Below the pieces are notes generated by a model. That model did no database searches and was not told the origin of the DNA. It was given only the letters and a program-made list of their open reading frames with translations. DNA of 64,000 nt from Gyrodactylus bullatarudis (taxonomy: Eukaryota > Platyhelminthes > Monogenea > Gyrodactylidea > Gyrodactylidae): NCBI GenBank assembly GCA_012064415.1, contig SSNU01000031.1:84348-148347 (forward strand). The letters are read 5' to 3'. Position numbers and translations under genes: made by a program. The first letter of the stretch is position 1. Each line of letters starts with the position of its first letter. Positions 50,201 to 58,110 of this stretch are shown piece by piece.

Positions 50201-53200
50201 GGTTCAAAATTACTTATTTTAAGTATAGTACATTAGTTTAAAAAATGGATTAGCTAGTATCACAGAGACGCATATGGAAAATTAACCCCCTTTCTCTCTA
50301 CACCCGAAATAAATATCGGTATAAGTCCCAAACTTAAATTAAATCCATACTTGAATCTACCTAAAATTAATTCTATGATTATTGTTATCCTTAAATTCTC
50401 TTATATCAAGGCTTATAAATCGTTAGTGCTCACAAACTTTGATTATATTTCTCCTCTCCTTGCAATTTTGACTAATGTACAAGCTCAAAATATCGAGAGA
50501 ATCAAAAGTAGATTCTTATCCGCACTCTACCCTGAGTTGGATTCCTACAATGCTCGCATCTCGGCTTCCAGTCTAAATCCACTATGGATTCGCCGTTTTG
50601 CCTTCATCATTAAAGTGTTTACAGAACCCTTCATTAAGATCGAGCAAAATTATAATTTAAGAAACATCTCTTAAAACCGACTTCCGTGAAATCTTTCAGG
50701 AAATTTTGAGACCTATAGATGGAAAAATGAGAGATTTTTGTAAAAATCATAAATTCCCAAAATACTCATCTAGAATAGCTCTAATTTTCTTTTTACTAAA
50801 TCTCGATTCTACTTCTTATTCTGAGTATTGTATAATTATACTTTTAATCAATACACAATGTGTACATTACAAATTTTTGGTACGAGAGTAGAGTGTTGTT
50901 ATTATATTCTTAATAATGCCCAAAAAGTATGAGCAAAAAAAAGAAGAGAAAATAAATAAAGGATCAAGGCTACGATGAATCTATCTGAATTTGTTTTTTT
51001 TATTTAAATCTTTCTCCATTATTCCCTCTTCCTTCTTCTCTGTTTCTCATTTTATTATTTGTATTGCTTCTTTATTTTTTTTCTACAGTAAAAAACACAA
51101 AAGAACATTTATTATTATGATATCATTATCCTCAAATTTATAAAGATTGGGGCACAATTTCTTTTAATTTTTTTCGCATTGAAATTATATAAATAAAACA
51201 TGTTGTTTATTCTTATAATATAGATATCTAATATACATGCATATATAATATATGTACATGAATAGGATATGTACATAACAATGGTATATGTATAATGAAA
51301 TTTGAATTTATATTGCATGCTTTTGAGAATAAATTCGATATTTTCATCGATTTTTTACCATCCACATGCGTTAATCTTCTTGAGATACATATACTCATGA
51401 TATAATTAAAACCCTGCTTAAAAGTACTATTCCTTAGTAATGTCCTATTAACAATATATAATTTATTTCCTTTCCTTGGGGGCTTTTTAAGCAAAATTAT
51501 GCGAATTTCTCAAACTAATCCCTATAAAACTCAGTATTTTGTCTAATAAAAATAGTATTTAGCAGTAGAGTCATTCTGAAATCTAAAATTATACTAATTA
51601 TTTGTTCATGTTCTAGAAAAAAAACTTATTAAAACTCAGAGAAAGTTTCCTTAAATTGTGAAAAAACTTGAAAGAATAGACAACCAAGCTTTAGCCTATT
51701 TTTACACATTATAAAATTTTGTAAATTTCTAAAATGGCTGTCATTTTTTAAAAACTTTTTTATGAAACTTAAACCGTGATTTATTAAAAGTATTATATAA
51801 ACTCAAATTTCTATTTTGCTTAGAACCTTAAAGAGCCAAATTAAACAAGCTGAACTTCAGATGAAACTGCAGGCATCAAGGTCACAGAGGAATTTATCGC
51901 CAGATAAAACCATCTGCATAATATGTAATCAAGTCTACCAAAAGAATATACCCTTAAAAGAAAATTTAAATGAACTTGAAGGAGATTCATTCAAAGATAT
52001 GAATGAAAATTGTAAATACTTGAAAAGAAATATGAAAATTGGTCAAATAAACGAGTGTGCAGATTGTAACTCTCATTGTTGTATAGAGTGCAGTAGTCAA
52101 CTCCAAACACAAGTGAGTAGCATGTCCCAAAGTCGGAACAAATTAGGATTACAGACGAGCTCAATCCGTTTTCACAAAATTAAAAATAAAAATCTATCCT
52201 CTTAACTCTTAAAACCTCACTAGGCTATATCTATCAATTTATTTTCATTCATCTAAGCCCTAGAAAATACTTCGCTTACCACCCATCCGGTAGGAAATTT
52301 ATTAATCTCCTATAATATACAAAGATACCAGCTCTATCATTCGTCAAACACGTGCAAAGAAAATTGTTTTTTTCAAATAATTAGTTTTTGTTAATTAAGA
52401 GTTTTTCTGATAACCTACAGGTTCATAGATAAAAAGTAGGATAACTTTTATCAAGTAATTATGCCTGTAGAATTCAAATATGCAATCGCCTCAACTGTAT
52501 CTACTAAACCTTCAAAGATAGAAAAGTTTTGGATAAAAAACGAACAAATTTTAGATCGATTACTCTTGAACCAAAATTGATTGCGAAGAAAAAACTGTAG
52601 ATTCGTAATCAGCGTGCGAGACAAAATTGAATTCGAGTCATATTGGGAAAATATGTGGAAAATAGTTTATTTCAGTTTAATTTTTCTATCACATTATATT
52701 AACGATAGAAAAGTGATAATTAGGGCCTCAAAAAAATAATAATTTTGGTTGATATGAAGTTGGGAATCTATGATTTTTGCAGAAATCTCGGTATTTTCAT
52801 CAAGAATTCGAATTTGTTAAAGATTTTTTGGAATCCTCCTCATGTTGCCCACTTTTATCATTTTTTCGAACTTTGAGCTGAAAATTTTTGTTGATTTGAA
52901 AGTGGGAGTGTGATCAAAAATTGATTTCAGGATCAAGATTAGATAATAAAGCTGAATAGCACCGTCAAATTATCGACAGTTTCCCCATTTTCGAGAGATT
53001 TTGAATTATCGAAATTTCATTGATTTTCAAGTAGTGAGATGATCAAAAAATCGAAATTCCACTCCCAAACGATGATGTGATTATGCATAAGATTAGATTC
53101 AGTTGAGTTGATTTTCTTGTCTAATCTTGATCTTGATCTTGAAAAAAATTCTTTCGATCAGCCTCCTGCTATCGAATCAATAAAATTTTTCAGCTCAAAG

Positions 53201-54501
53201 TTCGAAAAAATGGGATTTTGGCGCCAAATGGGAATTTGAAAAAGGACCATATTTTTCAGAATTTTTTTTCTCTAAATGGTAAAAGTGGGCAACGTGAGTA
53301 GGATTCTAGAAAATCTTTAACAAATTCGAATTCTTGATGGAAAAATCAAGATTTCTGTAAAAACTATAAATTCCCAACTTCATATCAATTAGCTTTACAT
53401 CGAAATATTTTTTTAAGAAAAATTAAAATTTCCATTTTACATGTAATGTATTTTTCAATAAATCTAGAAAAGGCTTAAAGTTGAATATTTTAAAAGATTA
53501 ATACAATATTTTTTTATGTAAAACTTACTTAAACTCAGAAAATATCCTTAAAGTTTCCCATCTTATTATTGATTTGGGAGAAAATGATCTTCCTACACGT
53601 TATTTGGTTTTTTTCGTATTATTCTATAACTCTAAAGCTTAGAGTTTAAACTATGAGATACAAACAAAAATCTGGCTGACATGAGTTGCCTTATTTCCTC
53701 GAAAATATTCTGAGATTGCTGACTGAAAGTCATGCAATAGGGTTAAGAGCAAACGAGATTTTTGTTGAATAAAGCTTTATTTTCGTTGGTTCTCTTTGGA
53801 CCAAACCCCGACTTTTTATATTTATATATAAACAAAGAGTTATTTGTGAGTCCTGGGTTTTACCAGCTAAAATATGCTTTTTAAGACTTTTTGAGGTTTT
53901 CGATAAAGAATACTAGCTCAAGCTTCTTTCATCTAGCCTCGAGATATATCAACAAATTTTTAATGTTCTTAAAGTATAAAAATAAGAAAATAAGTTTTTT
54001 TACAGATATATAAGAAAATACAGAATTGCATCCAGTCAATAAATAAAATCAAGTTTAAGAATTGGCAAATTTAGAGAACTTTTGCCCTTACATATTTCGC
54101 ATTAATCTATCTGAAGAGACACGAGTCCAATAAAACTTGGTAAAAAATAAGAGAAAAAAACTATTATCTAATTTGGCCTGTCTTTTGTATTCTATTCGAT
54201 TCTTTAAGTTTAGTATTTTGTTTCAATGAGGATGAATTAAAAAAACATATTGCCTTTTTATTGAGATAAATAAATTGGTAGAAATCTAAGTTCGATATAG
54301 TTAATAAAATTAACCTTTTTCTAGTGGATATGTGTATTGTGCCTTAAAAGAAGAGAGCTCTCAGCAATCAGCTCAAATTGGTCAGAGAAAGAGAACGTTG
54401 ATCTCGATTATAATGACAGGGAGAAAAGCAGTTCTCAATCTCGTAGCCTGGATAATGTAAAAAAGAACTCCGAATCCAACCATGATTCATCAAAACAGCC
54501 A
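23234..54501 (+). CDS. Piccolo/RIM/Fife-type active-zone scaffold, N-terminal part
   Basis: Three exons with closing phases: 23234-23538, 51824-52112 and 54325-54501 (257 codons); the gene continues right of the window. It starts MGNEAS, as Piccolo and Bassoon do (from memory), then reaches a Rab-binding-type helix (SNLSEVEKEQISQVLERAK) like that of Piccolo and RIM. Exons 2-3 form a FYVE-like zinc finger with four C-x2-C pairs (CIIC, CADC, CIEC, CVLC), ending WICVLCLKRREL, the RIM/Piccolo pattern. Known role: tethering synaptic vesicles and calcium channels at presynaptic release sites. PDZ and C2 domains are expected downstream but not in view. Intron 1 is 28,285 bp and packed with transposons; intron 2 is 2.2 kb. 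Whether it is closer to Piccolo/Fife or RIM cannot be decided. Confidence 0.8.
23539..26416. other. start of the giant Piccolo-like intron, no gene recognised
   Basis: AT-rich sequence after a GTGAGT donor. Short frames such as 24965-25147 have no recognisable motif. Confidence 0.45.
26417..26884. mobile_element. hAT-type MITE with 8-bp target duplication
   Basis: A 468-bp non-coding element with inverted tips TAGGGCCTCAAAAA and TTTTTGAGGCCCTA. It is flanked on both sides by the palindromic 8-mer ATGATCAT (26409-26416 and 26885-26892). Eight-base duplications and TAG/CAG tips are the hAT signature. Confidence 0.88.
26893..27230. other. intronic spacer, nothing recognised
   Basis: AT-rich, no gene. 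Confidence 0.45.
27231..27925 (-). mobile_element. Tc1/mariner-type element, copy 1, decayed
   Basis: Inverted ends AGTTGTGCGATAAGTAATGG and the complement of ...CCATTACTTATCGCACAACC sit next to TA dinucleotides (27229-27230, 27926-27927). Inside, the minus strand near 27540-27400 reads stop-DNTNTHLRKEIKTF, then QEKHFDF, which fits the LQDNxxxHT and EEN regions of mariner transposases with many breaks. A second, inverted copy lies near 48150-48853. Confidence 0.75.
27926..28840. other. intronic spacer, nothing recognised
   Basis: No gene or structured repeat recognised. A short ATCT microsatellite lies near 28115. Confidence 0.4.
28841..29290. repeat. foldback MITE (450 bp)
   Basis: Near-symmetrical inverted repeat: the left arm begins AAATTTTGCAAAATTACTTA, and the right arm ends with its complement. 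Arms share TCGATATGAAAAAACTAATC and a block around TACCTTTCCAT. A loop of roughly 110 bp. Non-coding. Confidence 0.75.
29291..31414. other. intronic spacer, nothing recognised
   Basis: About 2.1 kb of AT-rich DNA with no assignable gene or repeat. Confidence 0.4.
31419..31492. mobile_element. piggyBac-type MITE, copy 2
   Basis: 74 bp between TTAA sites (31415-31418, 31493-31496) with inverted tips CCCTAGAACTGAAT and the complement of CCCTAGAACGGAAA. It shares the core GATTTGTATTGAAACCCCCA with copy 1 at 18773. Confidence 0.82.
31860..33277 (+). mobile_element. LINE retrotransposon, 5'-truncated
   Basis: Contains one open reverse-transcriptase frame (31894-33060) and an A-rich 3' end with AATAAA then a short A run near 33277. 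The 5' endonuclease region is absent, as is usual for truncated LINE insertions. The 3' end abuts the foldback element starting 33290. Confidence 0.8.
31894..33060 (+). CDS. LINE reverse transcriptase, partial but uninterrupted
   Basis: A 388-residue frame covering most of a non-LTR reverse transcriptase. Motifs run in order: TQHGFLNGKNTSSN; the DISKAFDKL motif A with the first catalytic aspartate; SGVPQGSTIGPLLFNI (motif B); and LLKFADDLKF (motif C, FADD instead of YADD, both aspartates kept). A thumb and C-terminal region ends near YNARILISGLNPLWVRRYA. It resembles the Jockey/CR1 group in layout, but I cannot fix the clade. The N-terminal endonuclease is missing. A second, more damaged copy of the C-terminal part is at 50313-50690. 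Confidence 0.85.
   Translation: MTDEISKSLPHPFHDKTQHGFLNGKNTSSNMLEFMKYSLSFKKKIDKFLIIHYLDISKAFDKLKFTFIKKKLIELNINPYIINLTIFFLSNRKQFVSFNSTTSKLESVNSGVPQGSTIGPLLFNICFADIQLPENIEGVLLKFADDLKFVFKVNNSLDILKINHNFCLLKGSLETMGLYINRDKCKIMLPCGLPATLLESLLLPGEIVSFTSDLGFSISDGLKIDPLSNLPKINTIIFSILKFSKSINLRLKAYKAFVLNNLDYISPLIPSLSIEKSLEIEHVQSRFLYFLYPDLDSYNARILISGLNPLWVRRYAIITKTFVKSAKIFENSYNLRSSSFSNHYLLSTYNMIENKFKISECNDLTNIKAIMLHIRSKLDYTKSLLYLQ
33290..34279. mobile_element. foldback element with identical arms
   Basis: Inverted arms 33290-33684 and 34009-34279 appear identical, apart from a 125-bp segment (33405-33529) present only in the left arm. A 324-bp loop separates them. Each arm encodes, reading towards the nearer outer end, the same open stretch containing RTVRTLRKVHQTTSVLY and LFGERGLTTGMLFTHL, with no family I recognise. 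In coding sense the extra left-arm segment runs GT to AG. No clear target duplication seen. Confidence 0.75.
34280..37010. other. intronic spacer with at most a trace of a LINE
   Basis: About 2.7 kb. Near 34396 the plus strand reads QSGFRKKY, reminiscent of a reverse-transcriptase motif, but nothing around it supports this. Otherwise empty. Confidence 0.4.
37011..37570 (-). pseudogene. mariner transposase remnant (C-terminal part)
   Basis: Near 37020 is a mariner-like end (AGGTTGTTTCAAAAGTA). On the minus strand, across several frames, the decayed coding region reads VKDFFIESNVGDL, PYCTDLAPTDYHFFRLLQHH (the catalytic YSPDLAPTDY block), and the terminal LPERRRKCIEKNHEYF before a stop at about 37104. 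Multiple stops and shifts; the N-terminal helix-turn-helix half is missing. This family differs from the mariner-type element at 27231. Confidence 0.75.
37571..40215. other. intronic spacer, nothing recognised
   Basis: About 2.6 kb of AT-rich DNA. A frame at 37698-37967 is open but composed of hydrophobic, low-complexity residues, and I do not support it as a gene. Confidence 0.4.
40216..40740. repeat. foldback element, copy B
   Basis: Inverted arms start TAATATGAAGATGGGAATTT and end with the complement. The interior (GCTGATTTGAAAGTGAGAG) matches copy C at 52749, and an inverted piece of the same interior recurs at 40895-40980. Non-coding. Confidence 0.7.
40741..41734. other. spacer with an unclassified 80-codon open stretch
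   Basis: The frame 40900-41238 starts in foldback-like repeat sequence, then continues as about 80 residues (from MSNGSKPSNILSPS to the terminal FHRRK) with ordinary composition and no known motif. It could be an unrecognised exon or transposon debris. Confidence 0.3.
41735..42440 (+). pseudogene. MULE transposase C-terminal remnant with SWIM finger
   Basis: Reads AFPKYRFGILFSNFVESLN and SLLKIREKHPFNI, matching the MULE fragment at 646-1266. After frame breaks comes a clear SWIM zinc finger (CSCSFAKVNGYPCKHLRAV, 42071-42127) and the usual tail, with PEKYVPNEYKV and a basic KKRGGPR stretch in another frame. At least three frame breaks. The catalytic core is missing. Confidence 0.72.
42441..42941. 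other. intronic spacer, nothing recognised
   Basis: AT-rich DNA ending at the TATA target site (42938-42941) of the Ginger-like element. Confidence 0.45.
42965..43835 (+). mobile_element. decayed Ginger-like element within the left terminus of its relative
   Basis: Flanked by inverted blocks TACACTGACCGTCTGTGTGT (42978 on) and the complement near 43841, and inside those by a second inverted pair containing ACTAATCTATTTCTCACCTA (43030 on / 43650 on). The centre has remnants of the integrase C-terminus: IPEIDSKRLF near 43280 (compare IPEIDRSRID in the intact gene) and RCECLTGYNSK-stop-CKSRRDNVLCHSR near 43505-43585 (compare the cysteine-rich tail). Non-functional. Confidence 0.65.
44152..45661 (+). 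CDS. Ginger/KRBA2-like DDE integrase (transposase), apparently intact
   Basis: Two exons, 44152-45145 and 45177-45661, joined over a 31-nt intron (GTAATT...TTTTTTAG) in phase; 492 residues. An N-terminal zinc-binding module has H-x4-H (CHLRMGHAK) and CDHC. The catalytic core has QMDLIDY (first D), LQSDNGREFNN (second D) and GSVERANRDIED (E, 36 residues later), the retroviral-integrase-like fold used by Ginger transposons. The C-terminus has VPIPEIDRSRID and a cysteine-rich tail (FKCNCTSGC ... YKCRKN ... CNSKCHSSLSC). No stop or frameshift is visible. With intact termini it could be autonomous. The tail type is common in invertebrate KRBA2-like genes. Confidence 0.88.
46036..47433 (-). mobile_element. 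second Ginger-like element, internally deleted
   Basis: Ends TGTTACCGTGAGTTTGGG (46036 on) and ...CCAACGGTAACA (to 47433) are inverted. Longer subterminal inverted blocks contain GCTAATAAGCCCTTTTTACC and AAACTCACTGAGAAGG. TATA flanks each side (46032-46035, 47434-47437). It begins 8 bp after the end of the first element, sharing one TA-rich target. Its gene has lost the catalytic core. Confidence 0.82.
46190..47138 (-). pseudogene. core-deleted Ginger-like integrase gene
   Basis: The minus strand starts MDVKAWRLKFDEYLEEIKS and keeps the N-terminal region (CYKVPQDFKLLKKYDYLEKE). It jumps from QDHLTKFVNW directly to GILDVQMAKNNSLHAGIKMT, so the zinc module and nearly all of the DDE core are deleted. 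It then shifts frame into an acidic stretch (DDFEEINLDDYFDEFE) and VGDNCRIQIPDVDRGRG. After a TA-repeat interruption near 46310-46325, the cysteine tail survives in yet another frame (LTCKCKKNQVLCNSKCHHSL). It cannot encode active transposase but retains the termini. Confidence 0.8.
47434..48150. other. intronic spacer, nothing recognised
   Basis: AT-rich, no assignable gene. Confidence 0.45.
48150..48853 (+). mobile_element. mariner-type element, copy 2 (inverted relative to copy 1)
   Basis: The complement of its right end reads GACTGTGCGATTAGTAATGG, matching the tip of copy 1 at 27231. Going inwards the minus strand shares ATCAGTGAAAATAG, CTACAGAATCT-GGATATTTT and CGAAAGTTCTCTGATG with copy 1. 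The other tip is not clear; the left boundary is approximate. Confidence 0.6.
48854..49785. other. intronic spacer, nothing recognised
   Basis: Contains short TA and CA runs (about 49135-49165) and open frames with no recognisable motif. Confidence 0.4.
49786..50171. repeat. hairpin repeat, 143-bp arms and 100-bp loop
   Basis: Arms 49786-49928 and 50029-50171 are near-perfect complements. The right arm reads CTATAACAATCACTATA-like at its inner end and GCGAACAACGTTATAGTCAATCT at its outer end. It contains the segment also inserted at 7921-8062, including the CTACAG acceptor-like tract. It lies directly upstream of a LINE fragment, so it may derive from LINE 5' sequence. Confidence 0.75.
50313..50690 (+). 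pseudogene. LINE reverse transcriptase C-terminal fragment, copy 2
   Basis: Reads NIGISPKLKLNPYLNLPKIN, FDYISPLLAIL, LYPELDSYNARISASSLNPL and WIRRFAFI, aligning with residues about 215-330 of the LINE frame at 31894. About seven residues (KSINLRL in copy 1) are deleted, and a stop follows NLRNIS. The catalytic motifs lie upstream and are absent. Same orientation as copy 1. Confidence 0.8.
50691..51823. other. end of the giant intron, nothing recognised
   Basis: AT-rich DNA with TA-rich stretches near 51230-51290. It ends at the TTTGCTTAG acceptor of Piccolo-like exon 2. Confidence 0.45.
52113..52748. other. Piccolo-like intron 2, first part
   Basis: No gene. Near 52721 the hAT-MITE tip sequence TAGGGCCTCAAAAA appears without a partner end. 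Confidence 0.45.
52749..53388. repeat. foldback element, copy C (most complete)
   Basis: A 640-bp near-palindrome: the left arm begins TTGATATGAAGTTGGGAAT and the right arm ends with its complement. Arms share AAGAATTCGAATTTGTTAAA, GTTGCCCACTTTTA and an inner AGCTGAAAATTTTT block. Related to copies A and B. Non-coding. Confidence 0.8.
53389..54324. other. intron 2, second part, with a Penelope-like 3' end fragment
   Basis: At about 53740-53855 the sequence (TTTATTTTCGTTGGTTCTC, then ACCAAACCCCGACTTTT) resembles 55815-55930, the 3' end of the GIY-YIG element, in the same orientation. No coding part accompanies it. Confidence 0.5.
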
Positions 54502-54892
54502 GTGAGTAAAATTAATCATAAATTAAAATTGTGATAACTGTACGCTAGAGGTAGATTTTTTCAATTTACAGAACTTTGGTTGGAGTCTAACCCAATTCCT
54601 TGAGAGGATTCTAGTAGTTTAAGGCACATTATGTTTGATTGAGACACAGTTGCTGTGAAAATTTTGCATAAACTTTATTAATGTATAGCAAAAATGTATT
54701 AATTTTCATTACGTCCTGCTTTGTGTTTTATGAATTATTCAATAAATTATGATCGGACATTCGTGAACGAAAAAATGTGAACATAAGTTGGAATATCTGA
54801 AAATTTGCATTTTGTATTACTGATATTGAATTCCTGAAATCTACTCCTACTGTAAGCTAGGTCCAAGTAGGATCGGTAGTAGGATTCGAAAT
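54502..54892. other. spacer after Piccolo-like exon 3, nothing recognised
   Basis: Starts with a GTGAGT donor. No further exon of the host gene recognised in the rest of the window. Confidence 0.45.
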
Positions 54893-55000
54893 ACGCTATC
54901 ACTTAAATAATTAAATTCCTCAACTTATGGTACTATCAATCCTGTTCATGCAGTCCGACCGATCCCATGATATCTCAGTCTTCAATGTGTCACAAATACA
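54893..55000 (+). repeat. solo terminus of the large nested element family
   Basis: A diverged 108-bp copy of the terminus at 57556-57655: ACGCTATCACTTAAATAATT, then GTCCGACCGATCCCATGATA and TCTTCAATGTG. Same orientation as the left terminus; no partner end nearby. Confidence 0.75.
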
Positions 55001-55824
55001 GTGAATTCTCTAATAATTATATTTAAAAAAGACCAACTCGATTTAAAAAATAATCGACCCACTACTATAAAGTAGTCGTATCAAAATTCCAATAAAAATT
55101 TCCAGCCTTGACTTTTAGTCATAATTTTTCCAATGTTCTTTCAGTCATATGATTAAAACGACCTCATATCCTGGTTTGATATGCATTAATCTACCATATA
55201 TCAACTTTTCAAACCAACAGTATTTGAAAGGGGGCGAATAGGTATGTGCAAACATTACTCTCAAAACTCTGCACCAAGAGGGGAGGGAGTCAGAGTTGTA
55301 TTATATCAAGTCAAGCCCTTCACAAGTTAGCTTTGGAATTCAGATGATTCTTAAGAAATGAATTGTTTGCAGATTAAACTCGAAATTGATTTTAGACAGC
55401 CACTGATGTTTTCTGTTAAGTTTTTTCTAGAAACAAATACAGTCAGTATTCCGATTTGCCGGTCAATTTTTATCACCTATCTTTCTACTCTCAAAATAAA
55501 TTATACCATTGCCTTCTTACTTATGAGTAGACACACCATACCAAAAGGTTCGTTAAATTTTAAATGTGATTACAACAAGTACGAGTCGATAGATCTTATT
55601 TTTCTCATTCCATCTGTACCATAATCTAACTATCCAAGAGCCCACATAACAATAATATTTTAACTCAAAGTCGTGCAAATTTTTGATGATTTTACTCAAT
55701 TTTTATTCTCATCTCTCAATTTTTATTTTTCTCTACATCAAAAATAGGCTTGTCAATCTTTACCCCCAAACAAACAATAATATTATCATTTTGCTGACTA
55801 ATGTCTTGCATATTGTAGGTAGAA
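55001..55824. other. spacer with one unclassified frame
   Basis: The frame 55358-55624 (88 codons) has no recognised motif, and no splice context ties it to the Piccolo-like gene. Confidence 0.35.
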
Positions 55825-57030
55825 AACGAAAATAGATTCTGGGTGAATATGAGCTCTTTATTTTCGTCGGTTCTCATCAGACCCTACACCGACATGTATA
55901 TTTATACAGAATATTATTCAATGATAAGTGTAAAGTTCTTTTGGGCCAATCAGAGCATTTATTTGTAACCGGATGGAGGGTGGAGGGGCTAGTTGGGTAG
56001 ATTTCTGACTGTTGGTGTTACACCTTTCTATCTCTTTTTGAAATATGTTTCTATTCCTCTGAGCACCTTGGAGACAGTTTTTACTCTCTTCCCATTTGAT
56101 TTTTGTTGCTTGGGTGAGTTCGAAGCACATCTTTTCCGGGCCTGGTTTGAGGATCCTTTTGTCTCCAAGGGCTGGGAGTAGTACCTTTTCTTATATTGTG
56201 TTGCTAGGACATCATTGGCGAGTTGTTTCTCTGCTGATGCGGAGTTATCGTTGTTGTTGAGCACCAAAATTGTCTTATTATCATTTTTGGTTGGGCTTGA
56301 TATTGATTTAGGGTTGGTCGAGTGGGGAGGGGTTTGGTCATCATTGGCGAATTGTTCCTCTGCTGATGAGGAGTTATTGTTGTTGTTGGGCACCAATGTT
56401 GAGCTTTCCTCCGTGTTGCCTTCTTTCTGGGTTGAGGTAAATATTGGTCTGGGGTCATCTGTGGTCAGGGCTATTTCATTCGATGGCGTCCTTGAATTGG
56501 CAGGCTTTGTGGTAGCTTCTGATACCTTTTTGATGATCTTCCTAGCTTTGTGGAGATTTTTCCCTGAAAATCCAAGCTTTCTGCCCAAAATCTTCTGTGC
56601 GCACAGGCTTGGTTGTTTTTCGTTTACCAATTGTTTTTGGATGTCTTTTGGATTTGGTGTTTGCTCAGACATGGGTTGCACGTATAGAGGATTTTGAAGT
56701 CAGTCATACTGGCTTGGTGTTTTGATTTCATCAGGTGCTGTTGTATTGAGGAGCCTTCGTTACCTTCACGGAGATGCTCCTTGATTCGCTCTATCGCTGG
56801 CCTCACAGTCATTCCGATATAGGTTTCTCCACATGTACAGTTGAATTCATATACGCATCTTCTTCTGTTGTACCATTTTGTCTTCTGTTTGTTCTTGTCA
56901 TTGATTAGTCGACTGGTTCGGCTAATTATTCTCATTTTCTGACCATTGAACGTATCTTTGGTTAGCTTCTCTAATCTGTTCCGGAGAATGAAGTTAGCTT
57001 CGTCTCCTTTGAAAGGTAGGTATAGCAAGT
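55825..57030 (-). mobile_element. Penelope-like retroelement remnant (GIY-YIG end)
   Basis: The 3' part of a retroelement: a GIY-YIG endonuclease region, a low-complexity linker and a 3' tail with GAAAATAAAGAGCTC. The tail is repeated at about 53740-53855. The reverse transcriptase expected upstream (to the right) is absent. Confidence 0.65.
56028..57028 (-). pseudogene. GIY-YIG endonuclease domain with repetitive linker, frameshifted
   Basis: The first frame (57028-56624) has LPFKGDEANFILRNRLEKL, then RCVYEFNCTCGETYIGMTVR and IKEHLREGN with HLMKSKH. This is the GIY-YIG nuclease pattern, with the paired cysteines seen in Penelope-like elements. A shift near 56640-56680 moves to a frame with KQPSLCAQKILGRKLGF, then a serine/asparagine-rich linker in which about 20 residues occur twice (NNNNNSSSAEEQFAND and NNNDNSASAEKQLAND, about 130 bp apart), and a basic end. 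It could instead belong to another GIY-YIG-bearing retroelement class. Confidence 0.65.
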
Positions 57031-57555
57031 TTCATTTACTCGCTATTATGAAGCAAATTTGGAATTTCCTGGATGGAAACTTCGGACAACTTTAGATTCA
57101 AAAATAGATCAATTAGGTATAATTAATATATTTTTAATAGTTAGAATAACTTTTTGAGAACCATGACATCCCAAACCTTCCTTAAAGCGTTGTTCTATGA
57201 AATTATTCTGTAGGAGAGAGTATAACACAATTTGATATTGTAGAAATGGGGTTTCTCACTTGCAAAATCGACTTTCATTTCCAAAAAAAGAAATGAGTTT
57301 GTATCTTGGACTGGTTTTAAGATTTTTGAATCCTGTTTGAATCAATTATTTTAAAGTTAAAATCCTCTCTGACTCAACTTTTGATTCTGCAATATCTATT
57401 GAATTTGGATTCGGCTATTCTCAAGGATATGAATGATAAAAATTATCAAAGAAAAGAATCCAGATGATTTCAGTAATATGAGGACAATTTCTACCATTAA
57501 AACTTTTGAATAGACTTTTTTAAAACCGAAGAAGAGAAATGTTCGATACTATTAA
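57031..57555. other. spacer, nothing recognised
   Basis: AT-rich, no gene. Confidence 0.45.
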
Positions 57556-58110
57556 CGCTATCACTTAAAGAATTAAATTACTAGACTTTCGGTACTATGA
57601 ATCCTATTCATGCGGTCCGACCGATCCCATGATATCTCAATCTTCAATGTGACACAAATACTGATTGTTTCTGGTCGAGGATAGAAAAAAGAAAAGGGAG
57701 ATCATGCTTGTGAAATAGTATTTTGAATTTGATCAACGAAGTAGCCAATTCACTAGGCTCCCCGTGCCTGAGTGCAATATTTGTAACTAAGTGTGCAAAC
57801 GCGTTGAAAGTATATAATTATTTTAGTTATTGCATAACTACTCTCAAGTATATATGTGAACACAGTAATAACTTATCTCTAGGTTCTTAGATATGTACTT
57901 ATTGTGTTTTTTTACACTCCAGAAAAAGGACTGCTTGTCATTTAATCAACAGAAGAAAACATCGGCTTATCCAATCTTATTTCGTGATAACTATAGTACT
58001 ATTTTTATCGTATAAATTTCGAAATACTAGTTCTTATATACAAGTACATAATTTAGCAACCAAAATTAATAAAACAATTTTTGGTGACTAGGTTACTGAT
58101 ATAAAATAGT

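Noticed and set aside
52721..52740. A second hAT MITE beginning with TAGGGCCTCAAAAA
   Set aside because: No partner end or 8-bp duplication is found; it is at most a truncated tip.
55993..56697. Plus-strand open frames across the GIY-YIG region
   Set aside because: They are the antisense of the recognisable nuclease and linker and show no motif of their own.
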